NCBI GenBank assembly: GCA_946811185.2
Contig: OX328102.1
Coordinates: 53,049,619 to 53,113,618 of the forward strand
Direction of reading: 5' to 3'
DNA from: Hippopus hippopus
Lineage: Eukaryota > Mollusca > Bivalvia > Cardiida > Cardiidae
Length of the DNA stretch: 64,000 nucleotides
The notes under the pieces were generated by a model. It saw nothing but the letters and a program-made list of their open reading frames with translations, was not told where the DNA came from and did no database searches. The number at the start of each line of letters is the position of its first letter. The first letter of the stretch is position 1. Below, piece by piece: positions 1-11,600 of the stretch. A program made the translations under genes and the position numbers.

Positions 1-95
1 ATTGTGGCAAAAGGAGATAATGCTGGTTACCAAAAGCTTTCTACCTCAGGGTTGTTAAAACTTGGGATGGTTTGATAAAGGGTGAAATGGATTGA
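1..95 (-). mobile_element. M1 copy cut by the window start
   Basis: Begins inside the hairpin (AAAAGGAGATAATGCTGGTT) and runs to a degraded GATAAAGGGTGAAA end. Confidence 0.75.
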
Positions 96-362
96 GCCAG
101 GCTGTGTAGCTCATTGGTTCAAAGTGTATCTGACTTGTGACCTGGTGGTTGCGAGTTCAGTACCCTATTGAGGCAAACTTTCTATCCTGCAATTTTTCAC
201 CTCTCACCTCTGATGTATTTGAGAAAATAGTCAGTGACTTGGAAAGAAAGTTGTGTCAGTACTGGTGTGAGAAAGCCAGGAAATACATGCGCAGGTGCAG
301 TGGCTCCCATGATATGACCCAAGTTGTTAAAAGGGTGTTAAACACCAATACAAACAAACAAC
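96..362 (+). mobile_element. S1 SINE copy
   Basis: GGCTGTGTAGCTCATTGGTT head, GCGAGTTCAGTACCCTATTG, tail AACACCAATACAAACAAACA. Confidence 0.8.
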
Positions 363-535
363 CTAGCTACTTGATCTTCATTAGAGGTACTAAATTTTTC
401 AATGCCCTGGACCAGTACTGATGAAACTCTGGACCATTGGAAAAAAGCTTTGTAAAACCTGGGAAAAGGAAAAATTCTTTTGCTAGTAAACATCAAATAG
501 GAGAAATATGTTGTTGGAAAAAGCAATCCCTTTTT

Positions 536-835
536 TGAGCTAGGCTGTTTTCACAGCCCTGGCTGTGTCTGTGTCGTCTTAGCCTGAGTTTTAGTGAAAA
601 AACTTCGGCATTTGATAATATCTCTGTCATTTCTTAAGATGTTTACTTCAAACTTTAGCTAGTTGTTAACTATCAAAAGGGGAGGGAACACATACAACAG
701 AAGCAGGTGACCATCAAAATATTTTTGGCACAGTAAGCAAATTGCAGCCGTCGGGGCTGGTTCCTGCATGTCATACTCCTGTGTTTAACCAATATGGCAA
801 ACAGCTTCAGAAAAGGGGCAGTTGCTTCAAACAAG
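536..835 (+). repeat. M3 repeat (HINE-like)
   Basis: TTTGAGCTAGGCTGTTTTCA start, AATATCTCTGTCATTTCTTA, ACTATCAAAAGGGGAGGG. Same family as 13033, 23610 and 43075; right end eroded. Confidence 0.7.
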
Positions 836-1164
836 CAGCTTCTCCATTTACCAGAATGTTTTCTTGTAGCAGGCAGCTGTGGGATTAAAAATAAGTTGAA
901 TTTGTATGTAAATAGGGCTTTTCTAGCTTTTTTGATGGGTTCAAGTAAGGTTGTTTAAGCTATGAACCACAGAATTCACATAAATCATTTCTTATCTTGT
1001 CGAACAAATAGTTTTTACCTTTACAGAGCTCTCTCATGTTTTAGAAAATGTATTGATTTTACCTTTGTGGTGTGTTGGGGTAGAAAATGGGTTTTGCCCT
1101 GATTTGAAAAATTGTGTGAGCTGGTACCATGTTTATCCCACGACCGTACAATCAAGTATATTTA

Positions 1165-1337
1165 CGATCTTGCAGAAGACGGCTTGTGAAAACAGTCTTG
1201 GAAAAGGAGAAAATGCTGCTAACTAGCATTTTCTCCTTTTCCAACTATGTTTTCTATCCCTTCAGAGACAAAGCCGATTGTTTTTGCCACATTTGATACT
1301 TTCAGTTTGAAATAGTGTTATCTGGTAAAGAGTTATA
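1165..1337 (+). mobile_element. M1 copy, right two-thirds
   Basis: Hairpin 1199-1250 intact with centre GCTAACTAGC; right end TGGTAAAGAGTTATAA. Confidence 0.8.
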
Positions 1338-1977
1338 ATAGTGTGTGGTCTTGCATGACACAAGATCAGCTATTTATAGACTGCCGATCAGTTCTGATTA
1401 TAGGCATTGGCCAGAGAATCCTAGTGCAGCAGGTCAAGTGAGAGTGTCCAAGGGCAAGGCATTGCAAGATCCCAGCCTTCCACTGAAATGGTGAATCTCA
1501 TGAAAGACATGCTACTGCTCATTTTGTGAGATGTCACCATGATATTACTGAAATAGTATGAACGTGGTATAAATCTTGTACGGGTCCATGCGATAATTTC
1601 CTTATTACAATAGATAAAATTTATGCGGCAATAAAGTGTTCCTTAACTATTATGGCTTGAGGACATTCACCATTTTGGACAAAATAATGTCAGAATATAT
1701 AAAGGAAAAATTGATTTGATTGGAAGCTAGGCTATATAAATCATCTTTCAAACTAAACAAATTTATATTCACTGCAGATGCATAATCAATGTTTACAGCC
1801 ATGCACTGTACAGGTGATAAATATCCTTACATATGTTTTGTATGCCAAAATTTTTACAGTGAAATGTTGACTTTTCTTTTTCCAGTGTAATGTGTTTCCT
1901 TGCATAACTTTATCCGTGACAAAATTTTACATTTGTCTGAATAGAAAGTATTTGAGGGAGACAAAACAAATGTATTA

Positions 1978-2134
1978 AAATGATGGGATTTTTCTTTGAA
2001 AGGCTAGAAAAAATAGTGGGAAAAGGAGAAAATGCTAGTTAGCAGCATTTTCTCCTTTTCCCCCCAGTGTTTTCAAAAACCTTCTTCCTAGGGGTACTTA
2101 AAACTCAGGATTGTTTGGAAAAGGGTTAAATGAT
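1978..2134 (-). mobile_element. M1 copy, partial
   Basis: Hairpin about 2018-2068, centre TAGTTAGCAG; ends GGAAAAGGGTTAA. Confidence 0.8.
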
Positions 2135-2170
2135 TCAATCCCTCTCAATTTTCTTACATTTTGTGACACC

Positions 2171-2398
2171 TTATGTGATGGATTGATTGACTGATTCACA
2201 CATTTTTTTCAGTCATATCACAGTGACAGCTCTCTTCTTCATTTATATCCTGGGTTTCACCAGTACTAGGTTAGGGCTCTTAAGTGTCTTGCCAAAGGAC
2301 ACTCCCTGAAAAAACTCAGTGCTGCCAGTGAAGAATTGAAACCTGAGGGCTTGCAGTTTTCAACTCATATAGCTTCACCCAGAGCCAAGCAGGACCTT
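2171..2398 (-). mobile_element. S3 SINE copy, reverse
   Basis: TCAGTCATATCACAGTGACA (tail), GTGTCTTGCCAAAGGACACT (body), CAGAGCCAAGCAGGACC (head). Confidence 0.75.
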
Positions 2399-2688
2399 GA
2401 GGCCTTTTTTGGCTAAATGTCTTAGGCAATTACTTTATGATTATATCAGAGGTTGTTAGTAGTGGATCAGAAATTTCCTCATGCAGGGCAGTGCAGAGTC
2501 CAAGCCATAAACAGTTGAAACCCAGGAAACATTTGAATAATTGAGTTATCATCATGATATAGCTGAACTGTTAAGAGGCATATTATTAAACACCAGCCAG
2601 ACATATAAATTTATATTTGAAAAAGAGCGGTCTTGGAAGATGTAATAAATTGTAGAAGTCAGCCAGATCACGACTCTAAGAGATCAAA

Positions 2689-2790
2689 ATAACTCTTTAC
2701 AACACAATGCCTTGTTTTAACTACCCTGAAGAAGTAGACTTTCTGAAAAAATTGTGGCACAAGCATTTTCTCCTTTTCCCGAATATTATG
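2689..2790 (+). mobile_element. M1 fragment truncated at the hAT-like element
   Basis: Starts TAACTCTTTACAACACAATG and ends in a broken hairpin right before 2791, so the hAT-like element probably landed in it. Confidence 0.65.
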
Positions 2791-3499
2791 CAGGGTTTTC
2801 CCTCAGCTTTAAAATTTGGGTGTCATTGTGACCCCTTGCCTCATAAGTTGAGGGTCATTTCTTTAACTTAGGGGGTCAAATAAATGGGTCTCTTCGTCGT
2901 CAAGCACAGATTACAATGCATTTCACCTTTAAATTCAAAGAAAGTAAAGTCTAAGTCATTTCTGACAGAAAGCTCGTTTTCATGTTTTGACAGACGAAAC
3001 ATTCTCGTCCGCATCGCTGCTTGACGTGGCTTGATCGGCAGCTGTAGGAAGCAGACGATAAAAAGAATGCTGCTTTACTTCGTCGTGACATTATTTTCCA
3101 CGAACAGCACAGACTGGTAATGTGTACTTTTACCTACTGGAAGTTGCGTAAAATAAGCTATGAAATACAGAGAACCCAACCAAGACTTTGACTGGGCCCG
3201 TATTTACGACACATGTCCGAAGTACTTTATGGCAATAATGCGTAAACCAGTCTTATTCTATAAATGAATTACCAGAAAACCACTTTTATCTAAAGTAAAC
3301 CCTGTAGTTAAAAAAAGAACGGTGTTCGTCTTATATTGAAGCAAGAACGGACTTGGATGTATGACGCTTTATTTAATTTCCTAGATGATTTAGATTTTGG
3401 AAAGTTGCGTCACTGATGACGCACTGTCATTTATTTTGGGGGTCATTTGAGTTAAAATTGCATCAATGACGCAGGATTTGTGTGTCATGGAAAACCCTG
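2791..3499. mobile_element. hAT-like non-autonomous element, 709 bp
   Basis: Perfect 11 bp inverted ends CAGGGTTTTCC / GGAAAACCCTG. ATTATG flanks both sides (2785-2790 and 3500-3505). CAGGG termini suggest hAT; the flanking repeat is shorter than the usual 8 bp, so the superfamily is tentative. No transposase frame. Confidence 0.72.
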
Positions 3500-3609
3500 A
3501 TTATGTGATTTTTCAAGGACTAACACCATTAATTGAGCCTCCTCAGACATTTAGTTGATCAGCCGTGAATGCTTTTTGTTTGGACAAACTGAAGATTTTC
3601 TTGTTTGAT

Positions 3610-3840
3610 AAGGACTCCAGTCAACTATTCCAAGTTTTAACGACCTTTACATAAAAGGCCTTTGAAAACATTGTGGGAAAAGGAGAAAATGCTGATAACC
3701 AGCATTTTCTCCTTTTTCCACGATGTTTTCTTTCCTTCCCAAGGCAAATTTTAGTTTTTTAGTCATGTTTAATTTGTCGCCTGCAAATGCTTTCAATATG
3801 GACTAGTCTAAAATTTTGTCGTATGTAAAAAATTTAACAA
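3610..3840 (+). mobile_element. M1 copy, nearly full
   Basis: Hairpin 3671-3722; right end ACTAGTCTAAAATTTTGTCG then ATTTAAC. Confidence 0.85.
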
Positions 3841-3990
3841 CATGGATATTTTCCATGAGAAAAACTAGTCAAATATTTTGATTTTAAAGACTTAGTATTC
3901 TATGGGGTGGAGGGGTGGGGAAGTGAGAAGAACATCACATGATAGTGTATTATGTTGATCAGACTCTAGGTTAGGTGCAATCTGATCCCC

Positions 3991-4252
3991 GCCCGGGTGG
4001 CTCAGTGGTGAGCGTGTCGGACTCATGACCTGGTGGTTGTGAGTTCGATACCCGGTTGAGGCGAACTTTCTTTCCGGCGTATTTTCGCCTCTCACCTCTG
4101 CTGAAGCATGTGAGAAAAGTAGTCGGTGGCTTTGGAAAGAAAGTTGTGTTAGTACTGGTGTGAGAAAGCCAGGAAACACATGTGCGTCACCGACCGCCAT
4201 GATATGACCTTAGCTGTTAAAGTGGCGTTAAACCCCAATACAACCAACCAAC
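3991..4252 (+). mobile_element. S1 SINE with tRNA-like head, best copy
   Basis: GCCCGGGTGGCTCAGTGGTG (A box) and GAGTTCGATACCCGG (B box) 35 bp apart. The body is GGCGAACTTTCTTTCCGGCG...CGCCTCTCACCTCTG. The tail CCGCCATGATATGACC, AAAGTGGCGTTAAACCCCAA ends in ACAACC repeats. Confidence 0.85.
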
Positions 4253-4312
4253 AACAGCAATCTGATCTTTGTCTATGTTGTCTTCTTAAGCAAAAGTAAT
4301 TTTATGTTTGAC

Positions 4313-4515
4313 CCTTAACCACACTATCCAGAGTTTTAACAACCTCCTCAGAAAATAGGCTTTCAAAAAAAAAAAGAAATGTTGATAATCAATATTTTCT
4401 CCTTTACCCACAGTGTCTTCTATCTGTTCAAAGACAAATTCCACCACTTGATTGGCATATAATTTGGAAATGATTTGGCAGAGCCCAAAATTTTGTCTCT
4501 TGGTAAAGAGTTAAA
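4313..4515 (+). mobile_element. M1 copy with decayed hairpin
   Basis: TTAACCACACTATCC left end; left hairpin arm replaced by an A-run; right end TTGGTAAAGAGTTAAA. Confidence 0.8.
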
Positions 4516-4784
4516 AAGTGAAACATTTTTTTATCTTATCAGATAATTTATATGGTTTCAAGCTTGCACCTATATCAAGACTGTAAAAACGGCCTTGGGA
4601 AATTTTTACTGTGAGAAATATACCATTTTATTGACCACATCCTCTCAATTGGTCAATAGAAAGGTTTTATCTGAACACTGATAGTTTATTTCCTGTCCCT
4701 TTGGGGTGGGAGAGGTCAGGCAAAAATGTTGTATTTTATCAGCTCATTGAAATAAGTTAAATTAAAATTTGTTAGTCAAAGATT

Positions 4785-5033
4785 TGAGCCATACTATGTA
4801 ACAAAGGGATTAATGCATCTGCAAAAAGCTGTCCATGCAGGCTGACATGGGTTGAAACTTTTGTAAATTTGTAAATTTTCTGCATGTCCAAGGACTACAC
4901 TATGTCCAGATTCAGTTGGTTGGTGAACAGAATTGATTTTATGGATCCCTAATTTATAATGACTTGCATTGGATAATGCATTATGGCAATGCATTAAGCC
5001 CCCTTTTGCCAAAGCATAGCTCATTTATTGTGT
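4785..5033 (+). mobile_element. M2 copy, complete
   Basis: TGAGCCATACTATGTAACAA to TTTGCCAAAGCATAGCTCA; inner GCAGGCTGACATGGGTTGAA. Confidence 0.85.
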
Positions 5034-5234
5034 ATGCCATTCGACAGAATTTGATGGTAGAAGCTATGGGCAAAAGTTTTTGCCAATTTCAATAGAGAAG
5101 ATTAACATCAAATTAAGCCAACTTTGCTATCTGATCTTAAATTTACAATCTTGTGTATTTTTCAAATATGGCCTTGTGTTTTCAAACTATGTGTCTTACA
5201 TAAATATATTGATTGAAAAATTAGGCAGTTATAA

Positions 5235-5396
5235 AGCCTTTACCAAATTTTTAGGATCCTGAGAAAGAAAGCTTTCGAAAACATAGTGGTAAAAGGAGAA
5301 AATGCAGGTTATTATTTTCTCCTTTGCCCAGGATATTTTCAGAAACCTTTAAGATTGTTATAATATTGGATTGTTTTTTAAAGAATTCAACAAAAT
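5235..5396 (+). mobile_element. M1 copy just upstream of exon 1
   Basis: Starts GCCTTTACCAAATTTTTAGG, hairpin 5287-5326 with shortened loop; ends about 20 bp before the exon 1 acceptor. Confidence 0.7.
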
Positions 5397-5415
5397 ATGT
5401 GATTTTTAATTTCAG

Positions 5416-5653
5416 GTTTTAACTGTGAAGTGGACATGAATAAGAAGTATGACCTTGGTACCTGCCCTGCTGATGTTTGTCAGCCTCCATCCAGGTGTAC
5501 GCCATTGATAGAGGGCGGGTTTCGATGCGATGGATGTCCAAATCAAATGGACTACAACCAGTTCTGTCAACTGACCACTGTCCATTTCCCTAAAGGCTCA
5601 TTTCTGGTGTTCCCCACTCTGAAGTCGAGATACAGATTCAATATTCAATTAAA
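5416..5653 (+). CDS. Exon 1 of window: end of one EGF, next EGF-like, start of laminin G 1
   Basis: Acceptor TTTCAG before 5416 and donor GTAAGT at 5654. The frame starts FNCEVDMN, the last cysteine loop of an EGF. A six-cysteine EGF follows (CPADVC, RCTP, FRCDGCP, FCQ). Then TTVHFPKGSFLVFPTLKSR, the typical first strand of the CELSR laminin G domain. The two leading bases require a phase 1 exon to the left; I found none between 1 and 5400, so it should lie outside the window. Ends in phase 2; the split codon gives Lys with exon 2. Confidence 0.93.
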
Positions 5654-8600
5654 GTAAGTGATTTATCTCTTCACCAAACCACAAAATTTTGGACTAGTTC
5701 AAATTGAAAGCATTTTTCTGACAACAAATTAATTTGGCTCAAATGACAAAATTTGTCTTTGATAGGGTAGAAAACAATGTGGGAAAAGGAGAAAATGTGG
5801 GTTACCAGCATTTTCTCCTTTTCCCACTATGTTTTCAAAAGCCGTCCTCACAGTTCAGGGTCATTAAAAGTCGGGATTGTGTTTTAAAGGGTTAAAGATG
5901 AATTAGAGTGATTATTGACCCTTTCTCCAAACAATCCCTTCTTTTAAAAATTCTGAGGAAAAAGAGGTTTGGAAAAAAAAAATGTGAAAAAAGGTGAAAA
6001 TGCATGTAACCAGCAAGTCAGGAAGATGTGAAGAAATTTTAAGAAAATTGTGTGTCGTTTGAAAGTGGATAAACATCTATCCCAAGATATAGCTTTATCC
6101 AAATTGATATCATAAGAATGATACAGTGACTGTTAAAAGCTTATATTCATGTGGTCAAAAGGAAATGAGTGTAATTAGAGCAAAGCTTTTCTAGCCAAGA
6201 AATCCTTGTTAAGTTATGTGAATAAAGAAATGAGACCAATATAAAAACTGATGTGAGATACATTACATATTTTAAATAGAATATATCCTGTTGGGATCCA
6301 AATAAAAGGAATGTAATTTTCTGACGTACCAAAACAATTTTAAATTTTCCACAAGTTGAAGATTGTTTCCCAGAAAAACAGATAAAATAGATACAAGATC
6401 AGACTGCAATCTAATCTTAATCTACATTGTTCTCAAAAGCATTGATAGTTATGATAGGCACCTTGAGAGGTAAAATGGTTTATTTGCAAAAAGGTGGGCT
6501 GTTATATCTTGTGTCCCTTTTAATTATAACAAGTCAGAAAAGCTTTTTGAAAACTATCAAAAGAAATTTATCTTATCTTTAAGTGAAATCTGAGAAAGAT
6601 AAAATACACCATTTAGAACCCCTTACTTTGTCCACATCTGCATTAGATGATTTTTAAAAACATTATGGTTGATAGCAAAGTAGTTTCAAACATTTTCTCA
6701 TTTGCTTCATTATTTTCTGATAGAAAATAATTACTGCATGCAGATACTGCAATATTTATTTCTTAGCCTGGAGTTTTTGGGATAGTTTTTGTCTTTTGAA
6801 GTCATTCAATGTACTCTAAGTGAGTCAGATCTATGATTTACATGGTTTGCCTTGCAGAGACATTCTGCACAAGACCAACTTTGAAATTACAATTTTTTGG
6901 GTAACAACTTAATTTGCCGTTGCAGCCAGTTGAGACCAAGATCAGACTGCACAAAATGTGCAGTCCTATCTTTGATTGACACTGTCCTCCTTGCTGATCA
7001 TTGTAGTTAAAGAGCAACTTCGAAATTGCAATTATTTGGGTCTGATTGTTAGATTGTAAATATCTGTTAGTGTTATATGTTACTCCAAGGTTTAATGTCT
7101 GACTTTTCTGCAGGACGAGCCTGGTAGCTCTGTCGGTAGCTTACAGGACTTTAGAACAGGAGGTCACTAGTTCGATCCCTGGCTCAGCCAATTTTTTTCC
7201 AAGGATTGATGATAGCCATTGCAACAGGATTCATTCCTGTCTCATGGCTGACCATTGTTTCGATGATGGTTATGTGGGAAAGCAGCCGGTAGCTCGGAAA
7301 GAACATTGTGTGAAGTACATGGTAACAGAATCTCAGGAAAGCATGGATAGATACACTGGCTGTCTCGATATAACTGAAATAATGTTGAAAACAACATTAA
7401 ACACAATACAATCATCCATACAATCAATTGATTTTTCTGCAAAGAAAATGTATTTGGGTATAGCTTTAACCCTTTACTGAACAAAGCCGACTTTGTACGA
7501 CCCTGAGAAAAAAAGCTTTTACAAACATGATGGTGGGAAAATTACAAAATGCTGGTAACCAGCATTTTGTCTTTTTTCCCAAAATGTCTTCTACCCTATG
7601 AAAGACAAATTTTATGTTTTGAGTAAATATTTGTCATCTGCATATAAATACTTTCAGTTTGAACAAGGCTTGTGCACTGTAAAGAGTTAAATGGCAGGAC
7701 AATTTTAGTTTTGCAAGAACACTTTCCTGAAGCCTAGTAAAGGCCTTTTGTGGATAATTGATATTTTATTGTCCGTTGGCTTTCATTGCACACTTTTGTG
7801 TACACCACTGAAAATAACCTGTAATTTTCTCAGGTATGTCTTTAATGTCAGGATATATCTAGTTTAATTTGAAAAAATTTTGAGTATTTAATTGTAAGTT
7901 TACTTTCATGGCTATATGACTCAAAGGGTTTGTGTGGCTATGTTCAAACAGAACAACTAGGGCACTCCATTCAGTTGTTAGAATTTGTAATTCAGAGATT
8001 CTGGGTTTGATGCCCGCTTGTCACACAAGATTCTCCTTCAGCAAGACACTACAGGGCCCCTGCCTTGTAGATGTGAAACCAACGCCATTTAAAGAAATGA
8101 AATACCGGTAGAAAACAAATGTGGTGTGAAATTTGTTATTTTTGGTATAGTTAGAATTCATGAGAACTGATTGATCATCAGTAACATATTTAGCTCCTTT
8201 TCCCAAGAATATTTTGTAAGGCTGTCTGTATACATCAAAGGCAATATTTTGGAGAGAACTACAGAGAAAGAAGTTTTTACTTTTTGTAGAATTTTTAGAG
8301 TATTGCAATGTTTATGGATGTTAAATCCTTTTCTAGAAAACAAAATTTTAAACTTGTTCATATTAAAAGCAAATTACAAATGAACAAATCAAATTTAGCT
8401 TAAATTATTCCACTTGTATTTGGGAGGATAGAAAACAATGTGGGAAAAGGAGAAAATGCTGGTGACGAGCATTTAAAAAAAATGTTGTCAATAAAACTCA
8501 GGATTTCTTGGGAAAAGGTCAAAATGTTTGTTCAGTCTGATCTCTCTTTTCAAAGCTGGGAAGGGGGGGGGGGAGTGTAAAATTTAAATGCTGTTTCAGT

Positions 8601-11600
8601 TGTGTAAAATAGTTTTAACAGTGTTTACCTTGTCTATTGTATTGGGAAGAAAAGTCTCAATGCTGTTGAAATATTAGATTACAAACTGATTTGTTTTGCA
8701 ATCAGGAAATCTTTGACATTTTTGTAAATGCTGTCATTTTCAACTTGTATATGTTGAAATTCTAGAAGTTTGTATATGGAAAAAAAACTTTTTTTTTTAC
8801 AGTGGAAAGACATACTGATTAAACAGGATAAATTCCCTATACATAACCGACAGTAATGTTATCCCTTTGCTGAAGAATAAAACTTTTAAAATCTTATGGG
8901 AAAAGGAAACCATGATGGTAGCCAGTATTTTCTCCTTTTCTCACAATGTTTCTTTCTCTTTCATTAGGGCTGCATTTGATCTTTCATCTGAAGATGCTTT
9001 CAATTTGGACCAGTCTAAAGTTTTTTGTTTGGTAAACACTTAACTCTTTACCAGATAACAAAACTTTAGACTGGTCCATACTGAAAACTTTTCAAGACAA
9101 CAACTTAAACATGGATTTGTCATTGGAAGGATATAAACAATTGTTGGGAAAAAAGGTGAGAAAATGCTGGTAGCTGGGGAAAAAGGAGAAAAAGCTAGTA
9201 TTCAGGAATTTCTCCTTTTCCCACAAGGTTTTCTGTCTCGGGTAGTAGAAACAGGTGATCTTTTCCATAATAGGTTTGAAGATTGGGCATGTAGAGACTG
9301 TTTATGATGTGATATATCTTTAAGTATGACACAGGATACCTCTAAATAGGATATATTATAGATTTGCTGTCAGACTCTTTAAAATTGATAGCTATTTCAG
9401 CATACCTTTGGGATTAACTCTGGAAACAACTCTACCCCTGTTTGTGGACTTTAGCCCTTTACCATACAATCTGGTCTGTTAACGGCCCTGAAGAAAATAG
9501 CTTTTGAAAACACTGTGGAAAAAGGAGAAATACTGTTAACCAGCATTTTCCCATAGAGATAGCTATTTCAGTAGTTCTTGTAATATTAATATGCACAGAA
9601 CAACTTTACCTCTATTTGTGGACATTAACCCTTTACCATACAACCAGCATTTTCTCCTTTCTCCACAATGTTTTCTACCTCTTCAAAGACAAATTTTAAC
9701 ATACAAACTATACTTAATTTGACATATGACAATGGATTCACATTTGAGAAGTCTAAAATTTTATTGTTTGGTATTTACAGATTTTGGATCTACACTGTTG
9801 GCTAAATTTTGTATCATGTTAAAACCAAAATAACCTTGATATTGTTAACAGGGATGTAAAATTCCACTCGTCCGCTCGTATTGACGAGTAACATTTGGCT
9901 TCGGGCAAGTAGAAAAAATGCTAAGCTCGTCCTGTTGGACGAGAACATTTTAAAACTATTGAATTCTTAATTTGTCCAGTAAAATTCAAATTACAGGTTA
10001 TTTCATGGCAAACACAAAACGAAAGTAAAACAGAAATTCCAGAGCTTCTCTTCGATCATGATAGAGGATGTTTATGTTTATTACGCATGCGCATCTGTAA
10101 AGCACTTGACGGGTTTTCTGTTCACAGCGTTGGTTAGAGTAGTATACCTGTACGATCTATGCTACAATTCCTTTATTATTAGATCAGGACAGGTTTACCA
10201 GTCAAGCCACCGGAAAAAATACTACTTTGTTTATGTCGACACCGTAGTATCGTTGATTCTCATTACTTCGTGAATACTCATATCTTCGTGAATCTATGTT
10301 TGCTATCAATATTTTTTGCTCTCTGCTTTTTTTTGGCTGCTATGAAACCTTTTAAACATTCCCGAGAAGCTCTCTAAGCCGAAGAAATAGGTCAAAAACA
10401 TAATTAAAAAAGGTCACATTTTATCGAAAATCACCATTTCCCCCCCAAATAATTCATCAGTTGTTTGTACATCACAACATTTATTTACACTTTGTGCCCA
10501 TAGTTTCAAAGTACGATACAGAATATGCATCTGTGATAAGTTTAGAAGCTGTGACCTTTAGGAATACCCCTTGAATGACGTCATTTGACTACATTTGGAA
10601 TGACTCTGTGTTTTTCCAAAATGATTCATGAATTTATGGGAAATCGCGGTCCGGGAAATCGTCTGGTAAATTTCTAGCAGTGATCAAATATATTTTTAGG
10701 TTGATTTCGTCATGACAAATGAGTTAATTGTACTTTCCCTTGCCCAGAAATAATTTCTGACACTTTCTCTGTCTATTAATATGCCGGAAGTAAATCATTG
10801 CTTTGTTTGTCTCTTTGAAAGAATGAAAATACCAGTAAGGTTCACGAATCTTTGAGAAAAGGGCATATATGCAGTAGAAATGGCCATTCAAGTCCGCAAG
10901 TTGGGACGAGTGATAGTGTCATAAGGACGAGTAACTTTTTCTACCCACTCGTCCTACAGGACAAGTAGACAAAGAAAAAAATTTACATCCCTGTTGTTAT
11001 ATATAGGACCTGACATGAGCTGGTGTTTGAGATAAGATTTTATTAAACAAGTTTAGAGAAAATGTTAGTAAGCGAGCCTTTGGCATTTTTTTTTTTTGGA
11101 CGAGTTTGATAAAATTCATCTCAAATGCGAATGAATGTCAGATTCTTTTATCACATAACAATATTTCACAAATTGTAGATCAGGAAATGCAAAACTATCT
11201 ATAGCTGCATCCACGGTAATATCCATAAGATCCCATTAGCTTCTTTGAAATATGTACAAAATGACACAATCATGATATCAAATGTGTATAAGATAAGAAA
11301 ATTTGTGATGGGTATATTACACTGAAAACAAGGGAGGTTATGTGATAAAGCTGGATCTTAAGAGATATTTAAAATGTCTCTAATTTTTTATAGTAAAATT
11401 CTACTACAATGTAATTAAACATAAAGACTTTTTCAGCACTGGGATTAACCCCTCTCATAATGTTATGAACCTCTTAAGGGTCTTATAAAATGAAATGTTG
11501 TCACCAATAAATAAGACTTTTTCAGCATCGCCTTTCCTCACAATGCTATGTTTCTTCTGAAAGACTAAGTTTGTCACCTTTTGAGAAATATAAGATTGGT

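Larger units (their letters stand above)
1..5415. other. Intron left of exon 1: repeats only, no exon recognised
   Basis: I looked for an EGF or cadherin exon in phase 1 and saw none. The stretch holds M1 copies, S1 and S3 SINEs, an M3 copy, a hAT-like element (2791-3499) and an M2 copy. The open frames at 137-421 and 3892-4200 lie in SINEs. Confidence 0.7.

Noticed and set aside
3991..4062. tRNA gene
   Set aside because: A and B boxes are present, but the cloverleaf is imperfect and the SINE body follows directly. The same holds for the S2 and S3 heads.
10058..10273. Transposase in the 9849-10993 element
   Set aside because: The 71-residue frame has no DDE, zinc-finger or dimerisation motif.
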